NCBI RefSeq assembly: GCF_015624505.1
Contig: NZ_CP061379.1
Coordinates: forward strand, 5,642,001-5,706,000
Length of the DNA: 64,000 nt
DNA from: Bradyrhizobium commune
GTDB lineage: Bacteria; Pseudomonadota; Alphaproteobacteria; Rhizobiales; Xanthobacteraceae
Direction of reading: 5' to 3'
Under the pieces are notes generated by a model. That model was not told the origin of the DNA and made no database searches. It was given only the letters and a program-made list of their open reading frames with translations. Made by a program: the position numbers and the translations under genes. Below are positions 20,564 through 30,753 of the stretch, in pieces. Each line of letters opens with the position of its first letter. Within the stretch, counting starts at the first letter, position 1.

Positions 20564-21428
20564 CCGTCCGCAGAGCCGCTTCTACGAATCCCACGGCCTG
20601 CGGCTGCATTATGCCGACTGGGGCAACGATGGCGCGCCACCACTCATCCTGATCCATGGCGGTCGCGATCATTGCCGGAGCTGGGACGCGATTGCGCGCG
20701 CGTTGCAGCCGCATTTTCACGTGATCGCGCCCGATCTGCGCGGGCACGGCGATTCCGACTGGACCCGCGGCGGCAGCTACGCGCTGACGGAATATGTCTA
20801 CGATCTCGCACAACTCGTCCGCGTTATCGCGGCACCTCAAGTCACTCTGATCGGTCATTCGATGGGCGGCATGGTGAGCCTGATCTTTTCGGGGTCGTTC
20901 CCGGAGCAGGTCGCGAAGCTGGTGGTGCTCGACGGTGTGACAATGTTGCCAGATGCGCCGAAGGCGCCAACGCACGAGCGCATCGCCAAATGGATCGGCC
21001 AGCTCGACAAGCTGCACGACCGCACGCCGCGCCGCTATTCGACCATCGCGGCCGCAGCCGCGCAGATGGTGCTTCACAACAAGCGACTGTCCCGCGATCT
21101 CGCGCTGCACCTTGCCACACATGGAGCGCGGCAGAACGCGGATGGCACCTATAGCTGGAAGTTCGATCCCTACCAGCGTGCCTCCGCACCGCACCGGCTG
21201 TGGTCGGACGATCACGTCGCGCTGTGGTCGCGCATCACCTGCCCGACGCTGCTGCTCAATGCCGGCGAAAGCTTTCTTGCGGATGCGAGGGCGGCGGGAC
21301 TCGATCGCTATTTTCCGCAGGCCCGTGTCGAGATGATTGCCGGCGCCGGACATTGGTTGCAGCATGACAAGCCGCAAGAGGTGTTGGCTGAGATCCGAAA
21401 ATTTCTCGGGCTGGCCGAGCCATCATAG
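20556..21428 (+). CDS. Alpha/beta hydrolase
   Basis: A 290-residue hydrolase. 'LILIHGGRDHCRSWD' is the oxyanion-hole region, 'LIGHSMGGMVSL' the nucleophile elbow with the catalytic Ser near residue 105, and 'GAGHWLQHDKPQEV' near 267 holds the catalytic His. Such enzymes include epoxide hydrolases, lactonases and esterases; the substrate is unknown. The start ATG lies inside the end of the LysE gene (ATGGCTAG overlap). The stop codon TAG at 21426-21428 is also the first three bases of an intergenic palindromic repeat. Confidence 0.9.
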   Translation: MASRPQSRFYESHGLRLHYADWGNDGAPPLILIHGGRDHCRSWDAIARALQPHFHVIAPDLRGHGDSDWTRGGSYALTEYVYDLAQLVRVIAAPQVTLIGHSMGGMVSLIFSGSFPEQVAKLVVLDGVTMLPDAPKAPTHERIAKWIGQLDKLHDRTPRRYSTIAAAAAQMVLHNKRLSRDLALHLATHGARQNADGTYSWKFDPYQRASAPHRLWSDDHVALWSRITCPTLLLNAGESFLADARAAGLDRYFPQARVEMIAGAGHWLQHDKPQEVLAEIRKFLGLAEPS

Positions 21429-21517
21429 GGTGGGCAAAGGCGCTCTTGCGCCGTGCCCGCCATCCATCCGGATTGCGCGACGACGATGGTGGGCACGCTT
21501 CGCTTTGCCCACCCTAC
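21426..21517. repeat. 'TAGGGTGGGCAAAG' palindromic repeat, copy 2
   Basis: The left arm TAGGGTGGGCAAAGGCGC pairs with a right arm ending GCTTTGCCCACCCTA. The first three bases are the stop codon of the alpha/beta hydrolase gene. It lies between that gene and the converging ispE. Confidence 0.92.
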
Positions 21518-21528
21518 GGCAGTCGGGC

Positions 21529-22413
21529 TCAACTAAGCGTCCCCGCATGCACCCACCAACCGGGATGATCCCGGCGGATTCTTTCCGCGGCGGCATGCGT
21601 CTCTGTCGGCGCGCCGAAGATCGCAAAGCAGGTCGCGCCGGAGCCGGACATGCGGGCGAGCTTGACGCCGGCCGCATCGCGCAAGGCGTCCAGCACCTCG
21701 CCGATCACAGGCTCGATGCGCATCGCAGGCGCCTCGAGGTCGTTGGGCACGGTTTCGAGAACTTCGACCCAGTCGGCGATCGACCCGCCCTCTTCCGGCC
21801 AGGCTGGGGCCTCGAGCACATCGGTGGCACCAACCAGAAGCTCGCCATTGCGCAGGCCCAGCGCCTGGAACACGTCCTTGGTCGCGACAGGCACGCGTGG
21901 ATTGACCATGACGCAGGGCATGCTCGGCAGTGCCAGCGGCAACAGCTGCTCGCCGACGCCGGTCATGTCGCAGGCGCGCGAGAACACACACACCGGCACG
22001 TCAGCGCCGGTCGCGAGCGCGACCTCTTGCAGCCGGGGATCATCGAGCGACAAATTGTTGAGACGCGCCAAGAGCCGCAGCGCCGCGGCCGCATCGGCCG
22101 AGCCGCCGCCAATGCCGGCTGCGACCGGGAGTACCTTGTCTAGCGCGAAGGCGCCGAGCTTCAGGTTCGGCACGGCTTCGGCCAGAAGCTTGGCCGCCTT
22201 GAACACGAGATTGTCGGAGGCATCGCCGCAGGCCGCGGCGAGCGGGCCAGTGGTGGTGAGCTTCAGCTCGCCACCCGGCTCCAGCGTCAGCCGGTCGGCG
22301 CAGTCGGCAAACGCGACCACGCTTTCGAGATCATGATAGCCGTCGGCACGACGGCCGACCACGCGAAGGCTCAGATTGACCTTCGCGCGCCCCTCTTCAA
22401 TCAACGCCGGCAT
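21529..22413 (-). CDS. ispE: 4-diphosphocytidyl-2-C-methyl-D-erythritol kinase
   Basis: IspE phosphorylates CDP-methylerythritol in the MEP pathway to isopentenyl diphosphate, which also supplies the polyprenyl synthase encoded at 16.8 kb. The 294-residue protein begins 'EEGRAKVNLSLRVVGRRADGYHDLESV', with the conserved Lys and Tyr of the family. The GHMP-kinase ATP loop 'PVAAGIGGGSADAAAALR' lies near residues 100-117, and 'MSGSGATCFAIF' near 255 is the C-terminal GHMP motif. The gene follows the TPR protein with a 25-base gap on the minus strand. Confidence 0.96.
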   Translation of the reverse strand: MPALIEEGRAKVNLSLRVVGRRADGYHDLESVVAFADCADRLTLEPGGELKLTTTGPLAAACGDASDNLVFKAAKLLAEAVPNLKLGAFALDKVLPVAAGIGGGSADAAAALRLLARLNNLSLDDPRLQEVALATGADVPVCVFSRACDMTGVGEQLLPLALPSMPCVMVNPRVPVATKDVFQALGLRNGELLVGATDVLEAPAWPEEGGSIADWVEVLETVPNDLEAPAMRIEPVIGEVLDALRDAAGVKLARMSGSGATCFAIFGAPTETHAAAERIRRDHPGWWVHAGTLS

Positions 22414-22438
22414 TGGCGATCAACCCCCACACGCACCC

Positions 22439-24232
22439 TTAGCCGCCCTTGCCGTCGTCCTTCTTCTCGACCTGCGCCGCGGGCGCGTTCGAGTTGTCGT
22501 CGGTCATGCCGTTGGCGATCTTGGCCTCGATCTTCGGCAGATCGTCCGGCTCGGGCTTGAGATCGCGGGCGTGCGCCCACTGGAATTTGGCTTCCAGGGT
22601 GCGGCCGACACGCCAATAGGCGTCGCCGAGATGGTCGTTGATGGTGGGATCCTCTGGCTTGAGGTCGATCGCGCGCTCGAGGTTCTTCACCGCTTCCTCG
22701 TAATTGCCGATGCGGTAATAGGCCCAGCCGAGGGAGTCGACGATGTAGCCGTCGTCGGGACGCTGCTCGACGGCGCGCTTGATCATCTTCATGCCTTCGT
22801 CGAGGTTCACGCCCTGGTCGATCCAGGAATAGCCGAGATAGTTGAGGACATGCGGCTGGTCGGGCTGGAGCTCGAGCGCCTTCTTCATGTCGGCTTCGGC
22901 CTTGCCCCACTGCTTGGAGCGCTCCTCGCAGATGCCGCGATAGTAGTACCAGACGCTGTTGGCCTTGTCGTTGCCGGCCGGCAGCGCGTCGATGCCCTGC
23001 GAATAGGTCGCGCCGCAATCGCCGAACTTCTTGCGGCCGCGCTCGAGATTGCCGAGCGCCATGATGGCTTCGAGATCCTTCGGATCTTCGCTCACCACAC
23101 CCTTGAGGATCTTGATCGCCTCGTCGGTGCGGTCGGCGGAATCGAGATCGACGGCGAGCTGAATCTGGGCGTTGCGCTTGAGCGGTGAGGTCGAAGGCAC
23201 GCGCTCATAGACCTTGATCGCCATCTGCGGCCGCTTCACCGATTCATAGAGGTCGGCGAGCGAGAGCAGCGCCAGCGGATGGCTGGGCTGGAGGTAGAGC
23301 GAGAGCTGGAGATAGACCAGCGCAAGATCCTCGCCACCGCGGCGGGTCAGCGTGGCGCCGATGCCGTAGAGCGCCTCGGCTGCACCGGCCTGCGCGGAAT
23401 CGACGAGCGGCGGCATTTTCTTGCCAGCCTTGGTCTCGCGCAGGCCTTCCACGATCAGCGGATGACGGGCGAGCTTCTTGTCGAAGGCCTCGTAGACCGC
23501 GGTCGCGGACGCCGCATCCTTGTTGCGCGACAGCCAGCGGCCATACGCCTCGGTGATGCGCAGCATGGAATCGTCGAGCTTGTAGGCGCGTTCGAAGCGG
23601 ACGCCTGCGTCCTTTTCCTTGCCGGAGAGCTCGAGGATCATGCCGGCGTGGAGATCCTTGAACAACGGATACCATTCGGGACCGGCGAGCTTGTCGATGG
23701 TAGCGACGGCACCCTTGGCGTCGCCGGCGCCGTAGGCGGCCCAGCCGGACAACAGTGTTGCGACCAGATCGGTGATCGGGCCACGGATCGACTGGTTGAT
23801 GTTGCTCTGCGCGCTCGGATACTTCTTCAGCTTCAGATCATGCACGCCGACGACGAGGCGCGCGACGCGGTTGGTCTTGTCGATGGTGAGGATGCGCTCG
23901 GCGAGCTTGACGGCTTCGTCGATGTCGCCTTCGGCGACCGAGGAGATGAAGGCGCGGTCGAGCAGCTCGTTGTTCTTGGGATCGGTGCGCAGCGCGGAGC
24001 GGTAGAAGGCGGCGGCGGAGGCCGCGTCGCGCTCGACGCTGGCATGGCGGGCCGCGAGATAGCTGCCGGCGGTGGTGAGCGATTTCAGATCGTTTCGGGT
24101 CGGAAACTGCGCCGCCGTGTCGGCCGGATGATCCGGCGTCTGCGCCAGCACCGCGCCGGGGATCGCCACGATCGCAGAACCAGCAATGGCGATGGCAGCA
24201 GCAGTCCAGCGGTTGAAACGATTTGAAAACAT
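22439..24232 (-). CDS. Exported tetratricopeptide-repeat protein
   Basis: A 597-residue protein starting with a signal peptide ('AAIAIAGSAIVAIPGAVLA' then 'QTPDHP'), so it is exported. The rest is a chain of roughly ten helical hairpins with TPR spacing; clear ones are 'ADMKKALELQPDQPHVLNYL' and 'LERAIDLKPEDPTINDHLGD' near residues 460-540. TPR proteins mediate protein contacts; the partner is unknown. The C-terminus is charged and Gly-ended. It lies directly upstream of ispE in many Rhizobiales as I recall, and may share its promoter. Confidence 0.9.
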   Translation of the reverse strand: MFSNRFNRWTAAAIAIAGSAIVAIPGAVLAQTPDHPADTAAQFPTRNDLKSLTTAGSYLAARHASVERDAASAAAFYRSALRTDPKNNELLDRAFISSVAEGDIDEAVKLAERILTIDKTNRVARLVVGVHDLKLKKYPSAQSNINQSIRGPITDLVATLLSGWAAYGAGDAKGAVATIDKLAGPEWYPLFKDLHAGMILELSGKEKDAGVRFERAYKLDDSMLRITEAYGRWLSRNKDAASATAVYEAFDKKLARHPLIVEGLRETKAGKKMPPLVDSAQAGAAEALYGIGATLTRRGGEDLALVYLQLSLYLQPSHPLALLSLADLYESVKRPQMAIKVYERVPSTSPLKRNAQIQLAVDLDSADRTDEAIKILKGVVSEDPKDLEAIMALGNLERGRKKFGDCGATYSQGIDALPAGNDKANSVWYYYRGICEERSKQWGKAEADMKKALELQPDQPHVLNYLGYSWIDQGVNLDEGMKMIKRAVEQRPDDGYIVDSLGWAYYRIGNYEEAVKNLERAIDLKPEDPTINDHLGDAYWRVGRTLEAKFQWAHARDLKPEPDDLPKIEAKIANGMTDDNSNAPAAQVEKKDDGKGG

Positions 24233-24515
24233 CAGGGCTCGCCTTGAGTTGGTAGTGCCTGGGTCTAGAGCAAAAGGCCGTCTCGCATGCGAACGCGGCC
24301 GGCGACATCGGGACCGGAACCGTCAGGTCCGGACAATGCCGCTTTTGGCGCTTCACCGCAAGGATTCGGACCGCGCGATCCCCTCCGCACGCCCCAAATC
24401 GGCCAAGTGACCGTCAAGAGCGCCCCAAGATGGCCTTATCGTGGCCGCGGCCCGTCGCCGCGCCCCCGTTCTCACGCGAACGTGCGCTATGTCACTTTCG
24501 TGACGTGACGCGCCG

Positions 24516-26177
24516 CTACATCGCCTCGTAATTCGGACCGCCGCCGCCCTCCGGGGGAACCCAGGTGATGTTGCCGTTGGGGTCCTTCACGTCGCAGGTT
24601 TTGCAGTGGACGCAGTTCTGGGCGTTGATCTGGTAGCGCGGGCTCGCGCCCTCCTCCACCCATTCATAGACGCCGGCCGGGCAATAGCGATTCGAGGGAC
24701 CGGCGAAGACATCGTGCTCCGACGTCTTCTGGAGGTTCATGTCCGCCACCCGGAGATGGATCGGCTGATCTTCCTCATGATTGGTGTTGGACAGGAACAC
24801 TGACGACAGCTTGTCGAAGGAGATCTTGCCGTCCGGCTTCGGGTAGTTCTTCGGCGCGTGGCTCTTGGCCGGATCGAGCGTGGAGCGATCGGGCTTGGCA
24901 TGCGACTGCGTACCGAACAGTGAAGTCCCGAACAGCGTATTGAACCACATGTCGAAGCCGCCGAGGGCCACGCCGAGCACGGTACCGAACTTCGACCACA
25001 ACGGCTTGACGTTGCGGACCAGGAACAAATCCTTCCCGACCGGCGAGGATCGCCAGGCGTTCTCGTAGTCGATGAGTTCGTCATTGGCGCGATCGGCCGC
25101 GAGTGCGGCCGCAACATGCTCGGCCGCGAGCATGCCGGTGCCCATTGCGTTGTGCACGCCCTTGATGCGGGGCACGTTGACGAATCCGGCCGCGCAGCCG
25201 ATCAGCGCGCCGCCGGGGAAGCTCAGCTTCGGCACCGACTGATAGCCGCCCTCGGTGATGGCGCGCGCGCCATAGGCGAGCCGCTTGGCGCCTTCGAAGG
25301 TGCCGCGGATCGAGGGATGGGTCTTGAAGCGCTGGAACTCGTCGAACGGCGACAGATAGGGATCGTCGTAGTTCAGATGCACGACGAAGCCGACAGCGAC
25401 GAGATTGTCGTCGTAATGATAGAGAAACGAGCCGCCGCCGGTCTTCAGGTCGAGTGGCCAGCCGAACGAATGCTGGATCATGCCCTTCTGATGTTTGGCG
25501 GGATCGATCTGCCAGACCTCTTTGAGGCCAATGCCGAACTTCGCCGGCTCGCTGTTGGCGTCGAGCGAAAACTTCGCGATCAGCTGCTTGGTCAGGCTGC
25601 CGCGCGCGCCTTCGGCGAACAGCGTATACTTGCCGAGCAATTCCATGCCGCGGGTGAAAGAATCCTTCGGCTTGCCGTCGCGACCGACGCCCATATCGCC
25701 GGTGGCGATGCCCTTGACCTTGCCTTCGTCGTCATAGAGCACTTCGGCTGCGGCAAAGCCCGGATAGATCTCGACGCCGAGCGCTTCCGCCTTGCGCGCC
25801 AGCCAGCGGCAGACATTGCCGAGCGAGCCGATATAGCAGTGATGGTTGTCCATCAGCGGCGGCATCATGAAGCCCGGCAGCTTGATCGCGCCGCCGGCCG
25901 TCATCCAGTAGAAGCGGTCGTCCTTGACCTGCGTCTTCAGCGGACAATCGGAATCCTCGCGCCAGTCCGGGATCAGCTTGTCGAGCCCGGCCGGGTCGAT
26001 CACCGCGCCGGAGAGGATGTGCGCACCGACCTCGGAGCCCTTCTCCACCACGACGACGTTGAGATCGGCATTGATCTGCTTCAGCCGGATCGCGGCCGAC
26101 AGGCCCGAGGGGCCGGCGCCGACGATGACGACGTCGAATTCCATGGATTCGCGCGGGGGAAGTTCTTCGGTGCTCAT
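24516..26177 (-). CDS. Electron transfer flavoprotein-ubiquinone oxidoreductase
   Basis: ETF-QO passes electrons from fatty-acid and amino-acid dehydrogenases via ETF to ubiquinone at the inner membrane. At 553 residues it has the usual length. 'VVIVGAGPSGLSAAIRLKQ' near residue 15 binds FAD; 'GCAAGFVNVPRIKGVHNAMG' near 335 is the ubiquinone-side motif. The C-terminal [4Fe-4S] ferredoxin segment has 'YCPAGVYEW' and 'NCVHCKTCDVKDP', giving the four cysteines. It is divergent from the uracil-DNA glycosylase gene; 283 bases downstream of its stop before the TPR gene hold no feature I can see. Confidence 0.95.
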   Translation of the reverse strand: MSTEELPPRESMEFDVVIVGAGPSGLSAAIRLKQINADLNVVVVEKGSEVGAHILSGAVIDPAGLDKLIPDWREDSDCPLKTQVKDDRFYWMTAGGAIKLPGFMMPPLMDNHHCYIGSLGNVCRWLARKAEALGVEIYPGFAAAEVLYDDEGKVKGIATGDMGVGRDGKPKDSFTRGMELLGKYTLFAEGARGSLTKQLIAKFSLDANSEPAKFGIGLKEVWQIDPAKHQKGMIQHSFGWPLDLKTGGGSFLYHYDDNLVAVGFVVHLNYDDPYLSPFDEFQRFKTHPSIRGTFEGAKRLAYGARAITEGGYQSVPKLSFPGGALIGCAAGFVNVPRIKGVHNAMGTGMLAAEHVAAALAADRANDELIDYENAWRSSPVGKDLFLVRNVKPLWSKFGTVLGVALGGFDMWFNTLFGTSLFGTQSHAKPDRSTLDPAKSHAPKNYPKPDGKISFDKLSSVFLSNTNHEEDQPIHLRVADMNLQKTSEHDVFAGPSNRYCPAGVYEWVEEGASPRYQINAQNCVHCKTCDVKDPNGNITWVPPEGGGGPNYEAM

Positions 26178-26313
26178 CTGATCTCAGCCCTTGAGACGGT
26201 TCCTTGTCATTTGCGCCCCCTTGTTTCCGATTTTTCCGGATAGGACAACCACGGAAATGCGTTCCGCTGGGATGCAAGGGGCCTTAAGATGAACTAATAG
26301 ATTGACGTTCCAA

Positions 26314-27120
26314 ATGATCCCCGAGCCCGCACCCACCGTCCAAGAGCTGCTCGCCTTCTATCTGGAGGCGGGTGTCGACTGCGCGCTCGCAGAGGAGCCG
26401 ATAGACCGCCTGGCGGAAATGGATGCTCCGCCGCCGGCCCCCCGTGCCCCGCCACCGATCGAGGCACCGCGGCCCGTCGCCGCGCCCGCGGTGATGCGCG
26501 GCGAGACCGCACCGGCGCCGGACGTCGCGATCGCCTCGGCGCGCGAGGCCGCGCGCACCGCACCGACGCTCGAGGCCCTGCGCGAACTGATGCAAGGCTT
26601 CGAGGGCTGCGCGCTGAAACACACCGCGACGCGGCTGGTGTTCGCCGACGGCAATCCGCAGGCGCGCATCATGTTCGTCGGCGAGGCGCCGGGTCGCGAT
26701 GAGGACATCGAGGGGCTGCCGTTCGTCGGGCGCAGCGGCAAGCTGCTCGATCTGATGATCGGCGCGATCGGCCTCAACCGCACCACCGCCTATATCACCA
26801 ATGTCATTCCCTGGCGGCCGCCCGGCAACCGCACGCCGACGCCGCAGGAGACGCAAATCTGCCTGCCCTTCATCCAGCGCCATATCGAGCTGGTGAATCC
26901 CGACGTGCTGGTGACGCTCGGCAATCCCTCGACGCAGACCCTGCTCTCGACCCGCGAAGGCATCATGCGCACGCGCGGGCGCTGGTTCGATTACGATACG
27001 GGTCGCCGCAGCATCCGCGCACTGCCGACGTTCCATCCGGCCTATCTGCTGCGCTCACCGTCGTACAAGCGGCTGGCGTGGCTGGATCTGCGGTCGATCG
27101 CGAAGGTGCTGGCGGGATAG
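26314..27120 (+). CDS. Family 4-like uracil-DNA glycosylase
   Basis: A 268-residue DNA repair enzyme that removes uracil from DNA. '[20 protein letters not shown]' near residue 130 is motif 1 and 'HPAYLLRSP' near 245 is motif 2 of the superfamily; '[14 protein letters not shown]' lies between. Family 4 enzymes normally bind a [4Fe-4S] cluster through four Cys. Here only two are present at the expected places ('EGCALK', 'QICLPF'): the first of the N-terminal pair is Phe and the one before 'RPPGNR' is Trp, so the cluster is probably absent. The N-terminal 85 residues are Ala/Pro-rich. The start ATG 26314 is preferred over a TTG four codons earlier. Confidence 0.88.
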   Translation: MIPEPAPTVQELLAFYLEAGVDCALAEEPIDRLAEMDAPPPAPRAPPPIEAPRPVAAPAVMRGETAPAPDVAIASAREAARTAPTLEALRELMQGFEGCALKHTATRLVFADGNPQARIMFVGEAPGRDEDIEGLPFVGRSGKLLDLMIGAIGLNRTTAYITNVIPWRPPGNRTPTPQETQICLPFIQRHIELVNPDVLVTLGNPSTQTLLSTREGIMRTRGRWFDYDTGRRSIRALPTFHPAYLLRSPSYKRLAWLDLRSIAKVLAG

Positions 27121-27129
27121 GACGTCCGC

Positions 27130-28638
27130 CTACGTCCCCTTCGGCCGCACGATGGCCCAGCCGATGCGCAGGAGCGGCTGGCGTCCGGTCACCAGCCATT
27201 CGAAGGCGCGCGGCACTTCCGGCACGATGTCCGGGAAGCGCTTCAGGATGTCGGGCGGCGGGGTGCCCGCGGTGTCGGAGGCACGCCAGACCACCACGCC
27301 GCCGGTCTCGTTGAACTTGGCTTGATTCATCCATGGCGTGCGCGCGGGCTCGGCGTCGATGAAGAGATGCGGCCGGCCGGAATGCAATGCGATCAAGCTC
27401 GCAAGCTGGGTCTCGCCGGCGACCGCCCGCAGGCGGTGATTGGTGCGGCGGGCGAAGCTGTCGTCGAAGAAGTCGGAGATCGCGTGCGCAGGCATCGAGG
27501 TCGCGATCTCGCCGGTGCCGCTCCAGGGCAGGAACAGAACCGCCAGCACGACGCCGGCCGCCGGCGCCACCACGGCGGCGGCCCACACCACGCGCAGCAT
27601 CCGGCCTCGCCGCATCGCGATGAGATCGCCGGCCGCTACGACCACGGCAAGCCCGGACATCACCAGCACGACGCCGGCGCCGCCGACGACGGCATCGAAC
27701 CCGAACAGGCCGGAGATCAGGACGGCGCCGAGCGCCGGCGCCAGCGCAAAGAAATAGACGAAGTTTTGCGCCAGCGGCTCGACCGGCGGCCGGTAGATGA
27801 TCGGCGCGTCATCGCTCTTGCCGGCGAACAGGCCGGTGTTAAGGAAGGTCAGCACCGGGATCGCGGCCGCGCCAAGCATGAGCCCGCCGAGCAGCCAGCC
27901 TGCGTGAAAGGCGCGGGCGTTCAGCTCCGCGAGCTGCGGCAAGGCCGGCGGCACCAGCGTCTCGGCGCGCATCAGCCAGACCGCATAGGGCAGCGCCAGC
28001 ACGGCGACGACGATCAGCGCGAACAGCGGATCGAGCGCGCGCAGCGTCCTTCGACCGCCGGCGGTTGCAAGCGCGAAGACGACGAGCAGCACGAGGAGAA
28101 AGATCGCCGCAGGCGTGGTCAGCAGCAACAGGCCCGCCTCGATCGACCAGGCGAACCAGGCATTGCCGCGGCGCTGGCCGATGATCTGCCAGGAATGCAG
28201 CAGAAGCAGCGCCCAGAGCGGCCGTGCCAGCACCAGCGGGCCGAAGTCGAGCGCGGGCGAGGAGAAGGCCAGCACCGTCATGGTCAGCAGCACGGCCAGC
28301 ACCGCCTGCTGGGCGCCGACCACGGCACGGGACAAATGATAGAGCGTGATGAAGGTCGCGATCTCGCAGAGCTCGGCGAGCAGATAGACGCCGAACACGT
28401 GGCCACCGACAGCGCGATAGGCGATGTCGGCGAGCCAGATCGGCAAGGGCGGGCCGAGATCGGTGCCGACCTGATATTCGCGGCCGAACGCCAGCAGGGT
28501 CGCGAGGTTGCCGGGCGGGCTGCGGTAGAACAGCAGCGCCACGAACAGCCACATCGCCGCCTGCAACAGCACCGCGATCCACACGATCAGCCGCGGCCGG
28601 GCGCGAATGAGCTCGATGACCAGGGAGGTAAACCGCAT
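27130..28638 (-). CDS. GT39-like polytopic membrane glycosyltransferase
   Basis: A 502-residue protein with about ten to twelve hydrophobic helices in its first 370 residues and a soluble C-terminal domain of about 120. The first periplasmic loop, 'FGREYQVGTDLGPPLPIWLA', occupies the place where PMT/ArnT-type lipid-dependent glycosyltransferases carry their catalytic Asp-Glu/Asp residues; here 'GREYQVGTDLG' could supply them. Such enzymes move sugars from polyprenyl phosphates to lipids or proteins. The donor and acceptor are unknown. The ATG at 28638 is chosen; a TTG eight codons upstream is possible. It is convergent with the uracil-DNA glycosylase gene, nine bases apart. Confidence 0.75.
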   Translation of the reverse strand: MRFTSLVIELIRARPRLIVWIAVLLQAAMWLFVALLFYRSPPGNLATLLAFGREYQVGTDLGPPLPIWLADIAYRAVGGHVFGVYLLAELCEIATFITLYHLSRAVVGAQQAVLAVLLTMTVLAFSSPALDFGPLVLARPLWALLLLHSWQIIGQRRGNAWFAWSIEAGLLLLTTPAAIFLLVLLVVFALATAGGRRTLRALDPLFALIVVAVLALPYAVWLMRAETLVPPALPQLAELNARAFHAGWLLGGLMLGAAAIPVLTFLNTGLFAGKSDDAPIIYRPPVEPLAQNFVYFFALAPALGAVLISGLFGFDAVVGGAGVVLVMSGLAVVVAAGDLIAMRRGRMLRVVWAAAVVAPAAGVVLAVLFLPWSGTGEIATSMPAHAISDFFDDSFARRTNHRLRAVAGETQLASLIALHSGRPHLFIDAEPARTPWMNQAKFNETGGVVVWRASDTAGTPPPDILKRFPDIVPEVPRAFEWLVTGRQPLLRIGWAIVRPKGT

Positions 28639-28737
28639 GCAACGCCCGCAAGATGCAGCCAACCCGTCCAGCCGGCCCTATTCGCTCAGGAGTGTTTTGA
28701 TAAAGGGCGTCGTGCGTCGTGGCAACGACAGTCTGCG

Positions 28738-29508
28738 CTAGGGGCCCGCCGAAGCTTCGATTTCGACAGCCGCTTCCACGCTGACCTCGACGTCCGTTGC
28801 CGAAAACAAGTCTGGCACCGGCTCGACGGTCCAGGGCATGTGCTTGGCGCGTGCCGCCGCGACCGGAGCGAAAAAGCTGCGGTGGTGGATGGTGGGGCCG
28901 AGGCGGTTCAGCGCGTCGAGATGCTCGGGCACGCCATAGCCCTTGTGCTGCTCGAAGCCGTAGCCGGGGCAATCCTGCGCCAGCGCGCACATCAGCCGGT
29001 CGCGCGTCACCTTGGCGACGATGGAGGCTGCGGCAATCGACAGCACGATGCCGTCGCCGCCGATCACGGCCTCGCAGTCGCAAGCCGTATCGAGCCGGTC
29101 GCGGCCGTCGACGAAGACATGGCGCGGCGTCTCGGGCAGCGCGACCACGGCACGCTTCAGCGCCCACAGCGAGGCACGGAGGATGTTGTCGCGGTCGATG
29201 CGGGCGATTGAGGCGACGGCGACCGAGACCTGCGCGGTGGCGCAGATCCTGTCGAACAGTCTTTCGCGCTCCTCCGCGGTCAGCCGCTTGGAATCGTCGA
29301 TGCCGCGCGGAATGCGGTCGGGATCGAGAATCACCGCGGCCGCCACCACGGGACCTGCGAGCGGCCCGCGGCCGGCCTCGTCGCAGCCCGCGACCGGCCA
29401 GATGCCGCGCTTGATCAGCGCGCGCTCGCGGCGAAAGCTCGCCTTCGCGGGCGTGGCCTTCTTGGCAACGTCCTCGGTCGGCTTTTTGACGGACTTGTCC
29501 CGAATCAT
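28738..29508 (-). CDS. rnhB: Ribonuclease HII
   Basis: RNase HII removes ribonucleotides and RNA primers from DNA-RNA hybrids. The 256-residue product has the catalytic signature '[20 protein letters not shown]' (Asp-Glu), '[10 protein letters not shown]', 'VFVDGRDRL' with the third acidic residue, and '[12 protein letters not shown]'. It is longer than the usual 200-220 residues because of a basic N-terminal tail ('[13 protein letters not shown]') and an acidic C-terminal tail. The ATG at 29508 is the likely start; upstream in-frame options have no better ribosome site. It follows the radical SAM gene by 69 bases. Confidence 0.95.
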   Translation of the reverse strand: MIRDKSVKKPTEDVAKKATPAKASFRRERALIKRGIWPVAGCDEAGRGPLAGPVVAAAVILDPDRIPRGIDDSKRLTAEERERLFDRICATAQVSVAVASIARIDRDNILRASLWALKRAVVALPETPRHVFVDGRDRLDTACDCEAVIGGDGIVLSIAAASIVAKVTRDRLMCALAQDCPGYGFEQHKGYGVPEHLDALNRLGPTIHHRSFFAPVAAARAKHMPWTVEPVPDLFSATDVEVSVEAAVEIEASAGP

Positions 29509-29577
29509 GGCCGGGATCGTGCGCAAGCAGCTCCGCTCGCGCAACCGGGAACCCAGCACAATTCCCGTTATTCAAAC

Positions 29578-30753
29578 TCAGAACAGGCTGAGCTGATCGC
29601 CGGCCGGCTTGGGCCTGGCAAAATGATCGGTCGTCAGCTTCGCGCGGCGCTTGTTGAGGCCGAGCCTGTCGCAGGCGATCTCGAAGCGGCGGCCGATGGT
29701 CCAGGCCATCGGTCCGGTGCCCTTCATCCGCTCGCCCCATTTCGCATCGTAGTCGCGGCCGCCGCGCATGTCGCGGATCAGGGTGAAGACGTGGCGATAG
29801 CGGTCCGGATAGTTCGCCATCAGCCATTCGCGGAAGAGATCGCGGACCTCCAGCGGCAGCCGCAGCAGCACGTAGGAGGCCTCCTTGACGCCGGCATGGG
29901 CGGCCGCATCGAGAATGCGCTCGATCTCGGAATCGTTCAGCGCGGGGATCACCGGCGCGACCATCACGGTGGTCGGAATGCCGGCGTCCGAGAGCTGCTT
30001 CAGCGCCTCCAGCCGCTTCGGCGGCGTGGACGCGCGCGGCTCCATGGTGCGCGCCAGTTTCGGATCGAGCGAGGTGACCGAGATCGCGACCTTGGCGAGG
30101 TTGCGCTTGGCCATGCGCGACAGAATGTCGATGTCGCGCACCACCAGCGCCGATTTGGTCACGATGCCGACGGGATGGCCGGCACGCTCCAGCACCTCCA
30201 GAATGCCGCGCATGATCTTGCGCTCGCGCTCGATCGGCTGATAGGGATCGGTGTTGGTGCCGATCGCGATCATCCGCGGCTCATAGCCTGCGGCCGCGAG
30301 CTCCTTTTCGAGCAGCGAAGGCGCCTCGGGCTTGACGAACAGTTTCGACTCGAAGTCAAGCCCCGGCGACAGGCCGAGATAGGCGTGCGTCGGCCGCGCG
30401 AAGCAATAGACGCAGCCATGCTCGCAGCCGCGATAGGGGTTGATCGAGCGATCGAAGCCGATGTCAGGGGATTCGTTGCGGGTGATCACCTTGCGCGCGG
30501 TGTCGACCGCGACGGTGGTCTTGAACGGCGGCAGGTCGTCCAGACTTTGCCAGCCGTCGTCGAAGGCGACGCGCGCCTCGGCCTCATAACGGCCGCTGGC
30601 ATTGGACTGGGCGCCCCGCCCTCGCCTGCGCTGGCGGTCGATGGCGACCGCCAGTTCGGGAAAGTCGGCGGGCATAGCGGAAGGCGCACCCGCCGGCTCG
30701 GAGGGCGCCGTGACCGGCGGGTGCTTGAGAACGCGAGAGGATGCTGGACTCAT
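29578..30753 (-). CDS. PA0069-family radical SAM protein
   Basis: A 391-residue radical S-adenosylmethionine enzyme. '[19 protein letters not shown]' near residue 108 provides the CxxxCxxC cluster ligands, and '[17 protein letters not shown]' near 160 and '[19 protein letters not shown]' near 227 are the hallmarks of the PA0069/Rv2578c subgroup, distantly related to spore photoproduct lyase. No substrate is established for this subgroup. The C-terminus ends 'GDQLSLF', a beta-clamp-like hydrophobic tail, which may hint at a DNA-related job, but that is speculative. It lies directly upstream of rnhB on the same strand. Confidence 0.92.
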   Translation of the reverse strand: MSPASSRVLKHPPVTAPSEPAGAPSAMPADFPELAVAIDRQRRRGRGAQSNASGRYEAEARVAFDDGWQSLDDLPPFKTTVAVDTARKVITRNESPDIGFDRSINPYRGCEHGCVYCFARPTHAYLGLSPGLDFESKLFVKPEAPSLLEKELAAAGYEPRMIAIGTNTDPYQPIERERKIMRGILEVLERAGHPVGIVTKSALVVRDIDILSRMAKRNLAKVAISVTSLDPKLARTMEPRASTPPKRLEALKQLSDAGIPTTVMVAPVIPALNDSEIERILDAAAHAGVKEASYVLLRLPLEVRDLFREWLMANYPDRYRHVFTLIRDMRGGRDYDAKWGERMKGTGPMAWTIGRRFEIACDRLGLNKRRAKLTTDHFARPKPAGDQLSLF

